From Flavobacteriales bacterium UBA7443 (GTDB lineage: Bacteria; Bacteroidota; Bacteroidia; Flavobacteriales_D; Sanyastnellaceae): a stretch of 7,433 nucleotides of DNA. The position numbers and the translations under genes are program-made. The notes beneath the pieces were generated by a model. The model saw nothing but the letters and a program-made list of their open reading frames with translations, searched no databases and was not told the origin of the DNA. The stretch lies in the NCBI GenBank assembly GCA_002477505.1, contig DLQB01000125.1, positions 1-7,433 on the forward strand, in the 5' to 3' direction. Of this stretch, positions 1 to 5,770 are shown in pieces (positions within the stretch are counted from its first letter, which is position 1; every line of letters starts with the position of its first letter).

Positions 1-570
1 TCCCGTGTGCGGCATGTGCGGCCCTCTGCACAAATCCGTAAAGTTTCCTTGCTTGTAAAAGGTGATTGTACCATCCTCTAATCCCTCCAGCAAATCAAGC
101 TTATAGGCATCCTCTTTTTCCGTGAAGTAAGCGATTGCATCGGCTTTGCTCATTTCTGATCGAACAAAAGGATTCTTCTGCTTTGCTAACTCCATCATCT
201 TCGATTCGATCGCACCAAAATCGTTGTCCGTGATGGTTTGATCTCCAAAGTCTACATCGTAGTAAAAGCCATTTTCGATCGGTGGCCCCACCCAGAATTT
301 AACCCCGGGATACAGCGCCTCGAGTGCCTCTGCCAACAAATGAGCCGAACTGTGCCACATCGTGCTTTTTCCGGCTTCGTCCTTCCACGTGAGCAGTTTC
401 AATGTGGCATCTGTTCTGATGGGGCGCTGGGGATCCCATACTTCGCCATTCACTTCTGCCGCAAGCACATTGCGGGCCAAACCTTCGCTGATGCTCATGG
501 CCACATCCAAGGCCGTCGTTCCGGAATCCACTTGACGCTGTGAGCCGTCGGGCAGGGTGATGTTTATCAT
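1..570 (-). CDS. thrS: Threonyl-tRNA synthetase, N-terminal 190 codons (runs off left edge)
   Basis: Cytoplasmic class II aminoacyl-tRNA synthetase that charges tRNA-Thr and hydrolyses mischarged Ser-tRNA-Thr. The visible part starts with a TGS domain (about residues 1-62, opening MINITLPDGS) followed by the editing domain. The editing residues known from E. coli ThrRS (His73, His77, Cys182, His186) have counterparts here: H73 and H77 in HSSAHLLAEAL, and C181 and H185 in DLCRGPHMPHTG next to the window edge. VGPPIENGFYYDVDF (about 92-106) is another family hallmark. The catalytic and anticodon-binding domains lie outside the window. The ATG at 570 is chosen because an in-frame TAG lies six codons upstream and the protein aligns with family N-termini from residue 1. 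No clear Shine-Dalgarno is visible. It has its own promoter candidate just upstream. The reading frame is intact. Family identity is near certain. Confidence 0.97.
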   Translation of the reverse strand, partial: MINITLPDGSQRQVDSGTTALDVAMSISEGLARNVLAAEVNGEVWDPQRPIRTDATLKLLTWKDEAGKSTMWHSSAHLLAEALEALYPGVKFWVGPPIENGFYYDVDFGDQTITDNDFGAIESKMMELAKQKNPFVRSEMSKADAIAYFTEKEDAYKLDLLEGLEDGTITFYKQGNFTDLCRGPHMPHTG

Positions 571-595
571 GCTTTTGTCGTCTTTCTAATCGCCG

Positions 596-603
596 CAAAG
601 ATA
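596..603 (-). promoter_or_regulatory. Candidate thrS promoter, -7 box
   Basis: On the minus strand the bases read TATCTTTG, a full match to the Bacteroidota -7 consensus TAnnTTTG, 25 bases upstream of the thrS start. No good TTG -33 box sits at 17-23 bases; the nearest is a T-run ending TTC at 629-627, 23 bases upstream of the -7 box. A transcript from here would have a leader of about 20 bases. The call rests on the -7 match and position only. Confidence 0.4.
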
Positions 604-627
604 AGGCCTGTCGGCACGGGATTCATG

Positions 628-650
628 AAAAACATCCGAGCAATACGGAT
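628..650 (-). terminator. Possible weak intrinsic terminator after the DUF4442 gene
   Basis: Just after the stop codon of the 1167-655 gene, the minus strand reads ATCCG, a 7-base loop, CGGAT, one G, then TTTTT (632-628). A 5-bp stem is short for an intrinsic terminator, so it may be weak or accidental. Its position, between the end of the two-gene unit and the thrS promoter candidate, is the main support. The T-run overlaps the place where the thrS -33 region would lie. Confidence 0.3.
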
Positions 651-654
651 TGAT

Positions 655-1167
655 TCATCCCCGGTGCCGCACGCGACTCCATGGCTTTACATGCCAATGT
701 ACCTGCGCTTCCGCCACCACATTGCCTTCGGCATCAAGAAGTCTCGACGGGAGCACAAAGCGGCTTACACCCTCTTTCGATTCTTCGATTTCTGCATTCA
801 CTTTTGATTCCAAATCATGTGGGATATCTGCAATGGCCGTGCAATTTCCCGCCCCGGGACGCCGCACATAATCAACTTCCAAGCGATTCATGATCAATCG
901 GTAATCCGCCATATCAAATCGAATCAACACCGCCATTCCAGAGCAGAACTCACACGCGGTCGCCATCGCACATGCATGCATTCCTTTGAGGTGATTTCGA
1001 TTGGATCGGCGACTCGGAAGCACGACGCTCACCTGGCTTTCACTCAATCCAACAATCTTAATCCCGTGCGGTGCATTGAATGGCAACACCCGTTTGAACA
1101 CAAGATTCAACCACGTGAAATTTCCGGATTTCGCCTTACTTACCGCCCAATAGAAAAGATTCTTCAT
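655..1167 (-). CDS. DUF4442 family hotdog-fold protein (thioesterase-like)
   Basis: A 170-residue protein resembling the DUF4442 / YiiD C-terminal / PaaI-like hotdog group. Members of this superfamily usually bind or hydrolyse acyl-CoA or acyl-ACP thioesters, but DUF4442 proteins mostly lack an assigned substrate, so the activity is inferred. The best motif is RNHLKGMHACAMATACE (residues 57-73), matching the long central helix and the preceding loop of the fold. Beta-strand-like stretches flank it, for example GIKIVGLSESQVSVVLPSR (35-53) and a C-terminal strand around VVAEAQVHWHVKPW. No signal peptide or membrane helix is seen, so it is probably cytoplasmic. The length fits a single-domain hotdog protein. 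Its ATG overlaps the stop of the upstream pyrophosphohydrolase gene by 4 bases (ATGA), implying shared transcription and coupled translation. No catalytic residue can be named with confidence. Confidence 0.8.
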   Translation of the reverse strand: MKNLFYWAVSKAKSGNFTWLNLVFKRVLPFNAPHGIKIVGLSESQVSVVLPSRRSNRNHLKGMHACAMATACEFCSGMAVLIRFDMADYRLIMNRLEVDYVRRPGAGNCTAIADIPHDLESKVNAEIEESKEGVSRFVLPSRLLDAEGNVVAEAQVHWHVKPWSRVRHRG

Positions 1168-1619
1168 GCCTCTGTTTGAGCCTCGCTAACCGGTTCACGG
1201 TTCAAAATTTCGGCAATGCGAGGTTTAAAATAGTGCTCTCCTTTCATGACTTTGCCGTCTTCGCGGTAAATAGGTTTTCCATCCGCGCCCAGTTTCGACA
1301 TATTCGACGCCTGTATTTCCATGAAGACGTCTTCAATCAGATGCTCCATTCCATGGCTCAAAATGGTTCCACACAGTATATAAAGCTGATCGCCCAGCGC
1401 ATCGGCAATCTCCACTGCGTCTCCCGCGATCGCCGCTTCCAAGTATTCTTCAGTCTCCTCTGCCATGAGGCGATGCCGCAACTCCACTGTATCCTTGGGC
1501 AATGCCGCTTCCAACTTCGGTGCATTTCGAATTCCGAAGCGATCGTGAAATTCGCGAACACAATCGATGATTGATTGAAAGGAGGCGCCGTTGACCGGTT
1601 CGTGTTTATTTGTGTTCAT
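1164..1619 (-). CDS. MazG-like all-alpha nucleoside triphosphate pyrophosphohydrolase
   Basis: A 151-residue protein of the all-alpha NTP pyrophosphohydrolase superfamily (MazG / phosphoribosyl-ATP pyrophosphohydrolase fold). These enzymes cleave NTPs to NMP and pyrophosphate, often to remove non-canonical nucleotides. The metal-binding signature is visible: EETEE (E54, E55, E58) on one helix, then EIADALGD (E70, D73, D77) on the next. The C-terminal part carries the pattern NMSK, then GKPIY, GKVMKGEHYFKP (residues 106-133), seen in a phage- and bacteria-wide subgroup annotated as NTP pyrophosphohydrolase family proteins. It is short and single-domain, unlike the duplicated E. coli MazG. It is the first gene of a two-gene minus-strand unit, driven by the candidate promoter at 1699-1668. 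ATG at 1619 is the only reasonable start; no Shine-Dalgarno is evident. The substrate is unknown. It is not a toxin-antitoxin partner: no mazE/mazF-like gene is adjacent. Confidence 0.87.
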   Translation of the reverse strand: MNTNKHEPVNGASFQSIIDCVREFHDRFGIRNAPKLEAALPKDTVELRHRLMAEETEEYLEAAIAGDAVEIADALGDQLYILCGTILSHGMEHLIEDVFMEIQASNMSKLGADGKPIYREDGKVMKGEHYFKPRIAEILNREPVSEAQTEA

Positions 1620-1651
1620 AGGGCTTTAACATGATTTGATAAACTCAGCAA

Positions 1652-1681
1652 TTGCTCACTGATAGCCGAAAGGTATATTCG
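1652..1681 (+). promoter_or_regulatory. Candidate promoter of the moxR-bat operon
   Basis: Plus strand: TTG at 1652-1654, a 19-base spacer, then TATATTCG at 1674-1681, which differs from TAnnTTTG at one base. The spacing is the Bacteroidota optimum. Transcription would begin about 5-8 bases further on, leaving a leader of about 30-35 bases before the moxR ATG at 1721. It is the only plausible match found in the 101-base gap on this strand. Confidence 0.5.
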
Positions 1682-1699
1682 CAAGTGTTGGAAGACAAA
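1668..1699 (-). promoter_or_regulatory. Candidate promoter for the MazG-like / DUF4442 unit
   Basis: Minus strand: TTTG at 1699-1696, a 20-base spacer, then TACCTTTC at 1675-1668, a one-mismatch match to the Bacteroidota -7 consensus TAnnTTTG with near-ideal spacing to the -33 box. The start of transcription would lie near 1662, giving a leader of roughly 40 bases before the ATG at 1619. It overlaps the plus-strand moxR promoter candidate head-on. Confidence 0.5.
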
Positions 1700-1720
1700 T
1701 GAGCACAGAACAATTGTAAT

Positions 1721-2809
1721 ATGGAAGAACAGACTCCACCGACAGCTGCGGCAGAACACCCAGCACCTTCACCGGAAAACACTGCGGTGACCGACACATT
1801 AAAACCAGATACCACAGGGGCTCCGGACATCCGTGCTCTGAATAACCGCATTCAAAAATCGAGTCAATTCGTGGATTTACTCCGGATGGAATTATCCAAG
1901 GTTATCGTTGGGCAAAGTGGGATGGTGGACCGGCTACTTATTGGACTCTTAGGCAATGGACACGTCCTGTTAGAAGGCGTTCCCGGCTTAGCCAAAACAC
2001 TCGCGATCAAAAGTCTTTCTGAATCCGTAGATGCCCAATTCAGCCGAATCCAATTCACACCAGATTTGCTCCCCGCTGACCTGATTGGTACCATGATTTA
2101 TAATCAAAAAGAGGAGCAGTTTTCCGTAAAGAAGGGACCGATATTCGCCAATTTCGTTCTTGCCGATGAAATCAACCGTGCCCCAGCCAAGGTGCAAAGT
2201 GCGTTGTTGGAAGCGATGCAAGAACGGCAGGTGACCATCGGCCCAGAATCATTCAAATTGCCCGAACCTTTCTTGGTATTGGCCACTCAAAACCCGGTAG
2301 AACAGGAAGGCACATACCCCCTACCTGAAGCCCAAGTGGACCGTTTTCTATTGAAAGTTGTCATTGGATACCCCACCAAGGAAGAAGAGCAAAAAATCAT
2401 CCGAGCCAACCTGTCGGCGGAAGGCATGCAGTCTCCGCAAAAGGTGGTGTCGACCGACGAAATCGTTTCGGCCCGCAAGCTGATCCGGGAAATTTATCTC
2501 GATGAGAAAATCGAGCGCTACATCGTGGATTTGGTGCATGCCACTCGGAACCCCGATGATTATGGCCTCGGACACTTGACGCAGCTCATCAATTTCGGCG
2601 CTTCCCCCCGAGCGAGCATCGGACTCGGCATCGCTTCAAAAGCACATGCCTTCTTGAATCAACGCGGCTACGTGACGCCAGAGGACGTTCGAACCATCGC
2701 GTTGGATGTGCTCCGGCACCGCGTTGGGCTCACCTTTGAGGCAGAAGCTGAGAACATCAGCGCAGAGCAGCTGATCACTGAGATCATGGACCACGTCCAA
2801 GTTCCCTAA
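1721..2809 (+). CDS. moxR: MoxR family AAA+ ATPase
   Basis: Cytoplasmic ATPase, first gene of the bat operon. MoxR proteins are thought to act as chaperones that remodel or activate VWA-domain partners; here the candidates are the DUF58 protein, BatA and BatB. The 362-residue sequence has every expected motif: Walker A GVPGLAKT (86-93), Walker B FVLADE (145-150) followed by INRAPAK, sensor 1 in ATQNP (N191), the arginine-finger region EAQVDRF (R208) and sensor 2 GASPRA (R297), plus the C-terminal helical lid. About 35 residues at the N-terminus are rich in Pro, Thr, Ala and acidic residues, look disordered and precede the conserved core, which begins near ALNNRIQKSS. The ATG at 1721 gives the long form; no other in-frame ATG precedes M56, which is too far in. 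No Shine-Dalgarno is seen. A 24-base gap separates it from the DUF58 gene. Confidence 0.96.
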   Translation: MEEQTPPTAAAEHPAPSPENTAVTDTLKPDTTGAPDIRALNNRIQKSSQFVDLLRMELSKVIVGQSGMVDRLLIGLLGNGHVLLEGVPGLAKTLAIKSLSESVDAQFSRIQFTPDLLPADLIGTMIYNQKEEQFSVKKGPIFANFVLADEINRAPAKVQSALLEAMQERQVTIGPESFKLPEPFLVLATQNPVEQEGTYPLPEAQVDRFLLKVVIGYPTKEEEQKIIRANLSAEGMQSPQKVVSTDEIVSARKLIREIYLDEKIERYIVDLVHATRNPDDYGLGHLTQLINFGASPRASIGLGIASKAHAFLNQRGYVTPEDVRTIALDVLRHRVGLTFEAEAENISAEQLITEIMDHVQVP

Positions 2810-2823
2810 ATTCATCGGGCGAC

Positions 2824-2828
2824 AGGAA
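2824..2828 (+). promoter_or_regulatory. Ribosome binding site of the DUF58 gene
   Basis: AGGAA lies 5 bases before the ATG at 2834 and 11 bases before a second in-frame ATG at 2840. It is the only recognisable Shine-Dalgarno-like site in the operon, where most other starts overlap the upstream stop. It does not firmly decide between the two ATGs; they differ by only two residues. Confidence 0.45.
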
Positions 2829-2833
2829 TTTCA

Positions 2834-3706
2834 ATGACCATGGACACGAAGGAACTCATCCAACGCGTACGCCGGGTCGAACTCAAGACCCGCGGACTCA
2901 GTGACCGCATTTTTTCGGGAGAATATCACAGCGCGTTCAAAGGACGTGGCATGGCCTTCAGCGAAAACCGCGAATACCAGCATGGCGACGAGATCCGAAC
3001 GATTGATTGGAATGTTACGGCGCGCATGGGCCATCCGTATGTAAAGGTTTTTGAGGAAGAGCGCGAGCTGACTGTCTTTATGCTCATCGACATCAGTGCC
3101 TCGAATGCCACGGGGTCCCAGCAACGCAGCAAGCATGAGCTCATTACCGAACTGAGTGCTGTGCTCGCGTTCAGTGCAATGGGAAACAACGACAAAGTCG
3201 GTGCAGTCTTGTTCAGCGATCGCATTGAGCGGTTCATTCCGCCCAAAAAAGGTCGATCGCATATCCTGCGAATCATCCGAGAAATCATTGAAATCGAACC
3301 CATTGGCAGCAAAACAGACATTTCATTCGCCTTGGAACACTTCCTGTCCGCAATGAAAAAAAGAACCATCGCCTTTTTGATTTCGGACTTCCGGGACAGT
3401 GGATTTGAAAAAACGTTGAAGCAAGCCGGTCGCAGACACGATCTAGTTGCGTTGCGCGTGACAGACCCTCTCGACCGAGCGGTTCCTGCAGTGGGATGGA
3501 TACCGATACAGGATCCCGAAACTGGATTGCACCACTGGTTCAATAGTGGCAACCGGCATTCCCGAAAAAAACACGATGCCGCTGAGCGCAAACGCGAAGC
3601 CGAGTTGAAGGAAATGTTTGCGCGTTCAGGTGTTGACCAAGCCGTCCTTTGCACCCACCGACCGTATGTCCAACCGCTCATGCAACTTTTTGATCGCCGT
3701 GGTTGA
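2834..3706 (+). CDS. DUF58 domain protein with VWA-type metal site
   Basis: A 290-residue protein of the DUF58 family, the usual partner encoded directly after moxR. The family core motif REYQHGDEIRTIDWNVTAR (46-64) is complete. After it comes a VWA-like fold with the MIDAS residues in place: DISAS (D86, S88, S90), a Thr in GSKTDI (T161) and an Asp in LISDFRD (D185). No signal peptide or membrane helix is seen, so it should be cytoplasmic, where MoxR can act on it. The C-terminus is basic and charged around residues 240-262 (RHSRKKHDAAERKREAELKE). Length is typical for the family. Its last 41 bases overlap the proposed start of the next gene in another frame. The molecular role of DUF58 proteins is not established; a role as MoxR client or adaptor to the Bat membrane proteins is inferred from gene order. 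Confidence 0.94.
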   Translation: MTMDTKELIQRVRRVELKTRGLSDRIFSGEYHSAFKGRGMAFSENREYQHGDEIRTIDWNVTARMGHPYVKVFEEERELTVFMLIDISASNATGSQQRSKHELITELSAVLAFSAMGNNDKVGAVLFSDRIERFIPPKKGRSHILRIIREIIEIEPIGSKTDISFALEHFLSAMKKRTIAFLISDFRDSGFEKTLKQAGRRHDLVALRVTDPLDRAVPAVGWIPIQDPETGLHHWFNSGNRHSRKKHDAAERKREAELKEMFARSGVDQAVLCTHRPYVQPLMQLFDRRG

Positions 3707-4694
3707 TTTCATTCGCCGCCGAACCGAAGCAATTGCCTTGCTTCCTGTCCTCTTTTGGATGCTTGCTTCCGGAGTAAACGGAGCAAATGCCCAAGTCATT
3801 TCGATGGCATTGGATACGAATGTAATTGCCTTGGGTGATCAGACAACGCTCACAATCGCGGCCTCCCGCAATCCCATGAATGGTGCGGGAACCTTCATTT
3901 GGCCCGCCTGGAAGGACACCCTCAGCGGTGGGCTCGAAATCATAGAAGCTCAAGACCTGGATACGGTTGCAATGGAATTGCCCAACGGAGATGCGGGCAT
4001 ACAGCTGATTCAAAAACTCACGGTAACCCACTGGGATAGCGGGTTTCATGCCATTGCACCGATTGAGGTAACGTGGAACGAGGAAACACTTAAAAGCAAT
4101 CCCCTCAGCATTCAAGTGCTCATGCCACAGCCTGGAAAATCGGGTGAGATCGCCGGCCATGCGCCGCTGCGGCTGACTTCCTGGAGCTGGCAAGAACGAA
4201 TGCAGCAGTGGCTTCCATGGTTCATACTCCTTCTAGCAATGATTGGAATTGGCTTGTGGGTCCACCGAAAATGGAAGCAACGTGAGCCATTCGTTCCAAA
4301 GGAAAAGCCTTCTCCGCGCATCCCGTTAGAACCCGCTCACGTCATTGCACTCCGCACGTTGGAAGGAATTCAACGCGATGCAATTTGGAAAAAAGGCCAG
4401 GTAAAAGCGCACCATGCAGCTGCGAGTGAGGCGTTGCGGCTCTACCTGGAACACCGTTTTGACTTCCCTGCCCTTGAACGATCCACCGCAGAAATCAAAC
4501 GTGGAATCAATCAACTGCCCTTACGCACCCATGAAATGGAAACGTTGATCGAAGTGCTTACGCTTGCTGATCTGGTGAAATTCGCAAAACTCACGCCTGA
4601 AACTGCCGATCACCAGCGAATCGTGAGCCGCTCCATTGGATTTGTCGAAAATACGATTCCCTCCAAGGAAGCCAATGAAACCGAAGCGCCATGA
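3666..4694 (+). CDS. Signal-peptide membrane protein with DUF4381/BatD-like cytoplasmic domain
   Basis: Third operon gene, always or usually found between DUF58 and batA in Bacteroidota. From the ATG at 3666 it has 342 residues. In order: a basic stretch RRRT, a hydrophobic segment and a cleavage-like site ANA|Q (after about residue 42); a beta-rich periplasmic domain (about 43-170) resembling the beta domains of BatD-type proteins; a membrane helix WFILLLAMIGIGLWV (about 185-199) followed by basic residues; and a cytoplasmic helical domain with EALRLYLEHRFDFPALERST (255-274) and ADLVKFAKLTP (301-311), the pattern seen in DUF4381-like proteins. It probably anchors or regulates the VWA proteins. 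The start is uncertain: the frame is open back to an ATG at 3618, ATG 3666 makes a long n-region, and GTG 3699 gives a more typical signal peptide. None has a Shine-Dalgarno. Its stop overlaps the batA ATG. Confidence 0.82.
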   Translation: MSNRSCNFLIAVVDFIRRRTEAIALLPVLFWMLASGVNGANAQVISMALDTNVIALGDQTTLTIAASRNPMNGAGTFIWPAWKDTLSGGLEIIEAQDLDTVAMELPNGDAGIQLIQKLTVTHWDSGFHAIAPIEVTWNEETLKSNPLSIQVLMPQPGKSGEIAGHAPLRLTSWSWQERMQQWLPWFILLLAMIGIGLWVHRKWKQREPFVPKEKPSPRIPLEPAHVIALRTLEGIQRDAIWKKGQVKAHHAAASEALRLYLEHRFDFPALERSTAEIKRGINQLPLRTHEMETLIEVLTLADLVKFAKLTPETADHQRIVSRSIGFVENTIPSKEANETEAP

Positions 4695-5770
4695 AAAACT
4701 GGTTACTTCCACTCTTTCCACACCTGATCGGCATCGGACTATTTGCACTAGCCCTGCGTTACAGCAATCAGCATTTTGAATGGGAATCTCCTCAACTGCT
4801 GTGGTTGGCCCTTACCATGCTGGTGCATGCATTCTTGCGGGCGCGGAAGCAACAGCCGAAAGGATTCAATGGAATGAAATGGAGCTGGGGCGGCGATCCC
4901 AACCAGATCAATTGGAAGAACCGATTGCATCAATTGCTTCCTGAAATTCCTTACGCGATCAAAACGCTGGCCATTGGCTTGCTTTGCATTGCTGCTGCTC
5001 GTCCTCAATCTTCCTCCTCAGTGGAGGACTTCACGCGAGAAGGCCTCGATATTGTCCTCAGCCTTGACCTCTCGGCTTCGATGCTGAGCAAGGATTTTTC
5101 TCCCAACCGATTGGAAGCGTCCAAAGAAGTGGCCATCCAATTCGTGAACGAACGCCCCAACGACCGCATCGGAGTGGTGGCCTATGAAGGAGAGGCATTC
5201 ACTCAAATCCCTTTGACGACGGATCAACGCGTTGTGATGAATGGCATCTCAGAACTGGAAACAGGATTGCTCGAGGGGGGTACGGCCATTGGAATGGGGC
5301 TAGCCACTGCGGTCAATCGATTGAAAGACTCGGAAGCTGAAAGCAAAATCATCATCCTATTGACAGATGGCGTGAACAATGCGGGGCAGATCAATCCAAT
5401 CGACGCGGCTCAATTGGCCCAGTTGAATGAGATTAGGGTCTATACCATCGGCGTCGGAACCATCGGAAAAGCGCGCAGTCCGGTTCGGAAAGTGGGCAAC
5501 CGATTCCAGTACGATTGGATTGAAGTGAAAATTGATGAAGACATCCTGAAGAAAGTAGCCAAATCGACTGGAGGACGTTACTTCCGTGCCACGAGCGAAG
5601 ACAAACTCGCCAGTATTTATAGCGAAATTGACACCTTGGAAAAAACCCGGTTCAATGTGCTCCGTTACAATCAAAAGACAGAAGAATTCTTACCCTTTGC
5701 CCTGGCTGCAGCCTTCGCCTTGTTGCTTGAATTCATCCTCAAACATTTGATCATCCGCACGCCGCTATGA
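4691..5770 (+). CDS. batA: BatA, VWA-domain inner-membrane protein
   Basis: A 359-residue VWA protein of the aerotolerance complex. The MIDAS is complete: DLSAS (D126, S128, S130), Thr in GGTAIG (T198) and Asp in LLTDGVNNAG (D226); the DGxNNAG form is characteristic of BatA. The family stretch AARPQ (102-106) precedes the VWA domain. Hydrophobic segments lie at about 9-23, 35-49, 88-103 and 334-350. Charges suggest both ends in the cytoplasm (basic loop 50-80, RARKQQPKG) and the VWA domain in the periplasm. The usual BatA N-terminus seems to correspond to residue 29 onward (FEWESPQLLWLALTML), so the first helix looks like an addition. The ATG overlaps the preceding stop by 4 bases and there is no other Met before M43, so the start is secure. 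Overlaps batB by 4 bases. Confidence 0.95.
   Translation: MKNWLLPLFPHLIGIGLFALALRYSNQHFEWESPQLLWLALTMLVHAFLRARKQQPKGFNGMKWSWGGDPNQINWKNRLHQLLPEIPYAIKTLAIGLLCIAAARPQSSSSVEDFTREGLDIVLSLDLSASMLSKDFSPNRLEASKEVAIQFVNERPNDRIGVVAYEGEAFTQIPLTTDQRVVMNGISELETGLLEGGTAIGMGLATAVNRLKDSEAESKIIILLTDGVNNAGQINPIDAAQLAQLNEIRVYTIGVGTIGKARSPVRKVGNRFQYDWIEVKIDEDILKKVAKSTGGRYFRATSEDKLASIYSEIDTLEKTRFNVLRYNQKTEEFLPFALAAAFALLLEFILKHLIIRTPL

Larger units (their letters stand above)
1647..1717. other. Pair of CAATTG-centred palindromes flanking the divergent promoters
   Basis: A perfect 10-base palindrome AGCAATTGCT lies at 1647-1656 and an 8-base palindrome ACAATTGT at 1710-1717. They share the core CAATTG, and their centres are 62 bases apart, close to six turns of B-DNA. 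The first covers the moxR -33 TTG; the second ends 3 bases before the moxR ATG. They could be operator half-sites for a dimeric regulator, but short A/T-centred palindromes arise often by chance. Confidence 0.25.

Noticed and set aside
238..598. Open frames at 238-543 (plus) and 299-598 (minus, other frame)
   Set aside because: They overlap thrS, whose TGS and editing-domain residues are all in the third frame on the minus strand.
817..1574. Plus-strand open frames at 817-1179 and 1176-1574
   Set aside because: Both are antisense to the DUF4442 and MazG-like genes, which carry family motifs and an ATGA overlap. The plus-strand translations have no recognisable features.
1164..1619. Idea that the MazG-like gene belongs to a toxin-antitoxin or defence locus
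   Set aside because: No MazE/MazF-like or other toxin gene is next to it. Its neighbours are a hotdog-fold protein and housekeeping genes.
2926..3681. Long open frame (251 codons) on the minus strand opposite the DUF58 gene
   Set aside because: It is fully antisense to a clearly conserved DUF58 coding sequence. Its translation is Ser/Arg/Met-rich with no recognisable domain, as expected for a shadow frame.
3678..4193. Minus-strand open frame of 171 codons opposite the third operon gene
   Set aside because: The plus strand here encodes a signal peptide and beta domain in a coherent operon. The antisense translation shows no domain and no promoter or start context.
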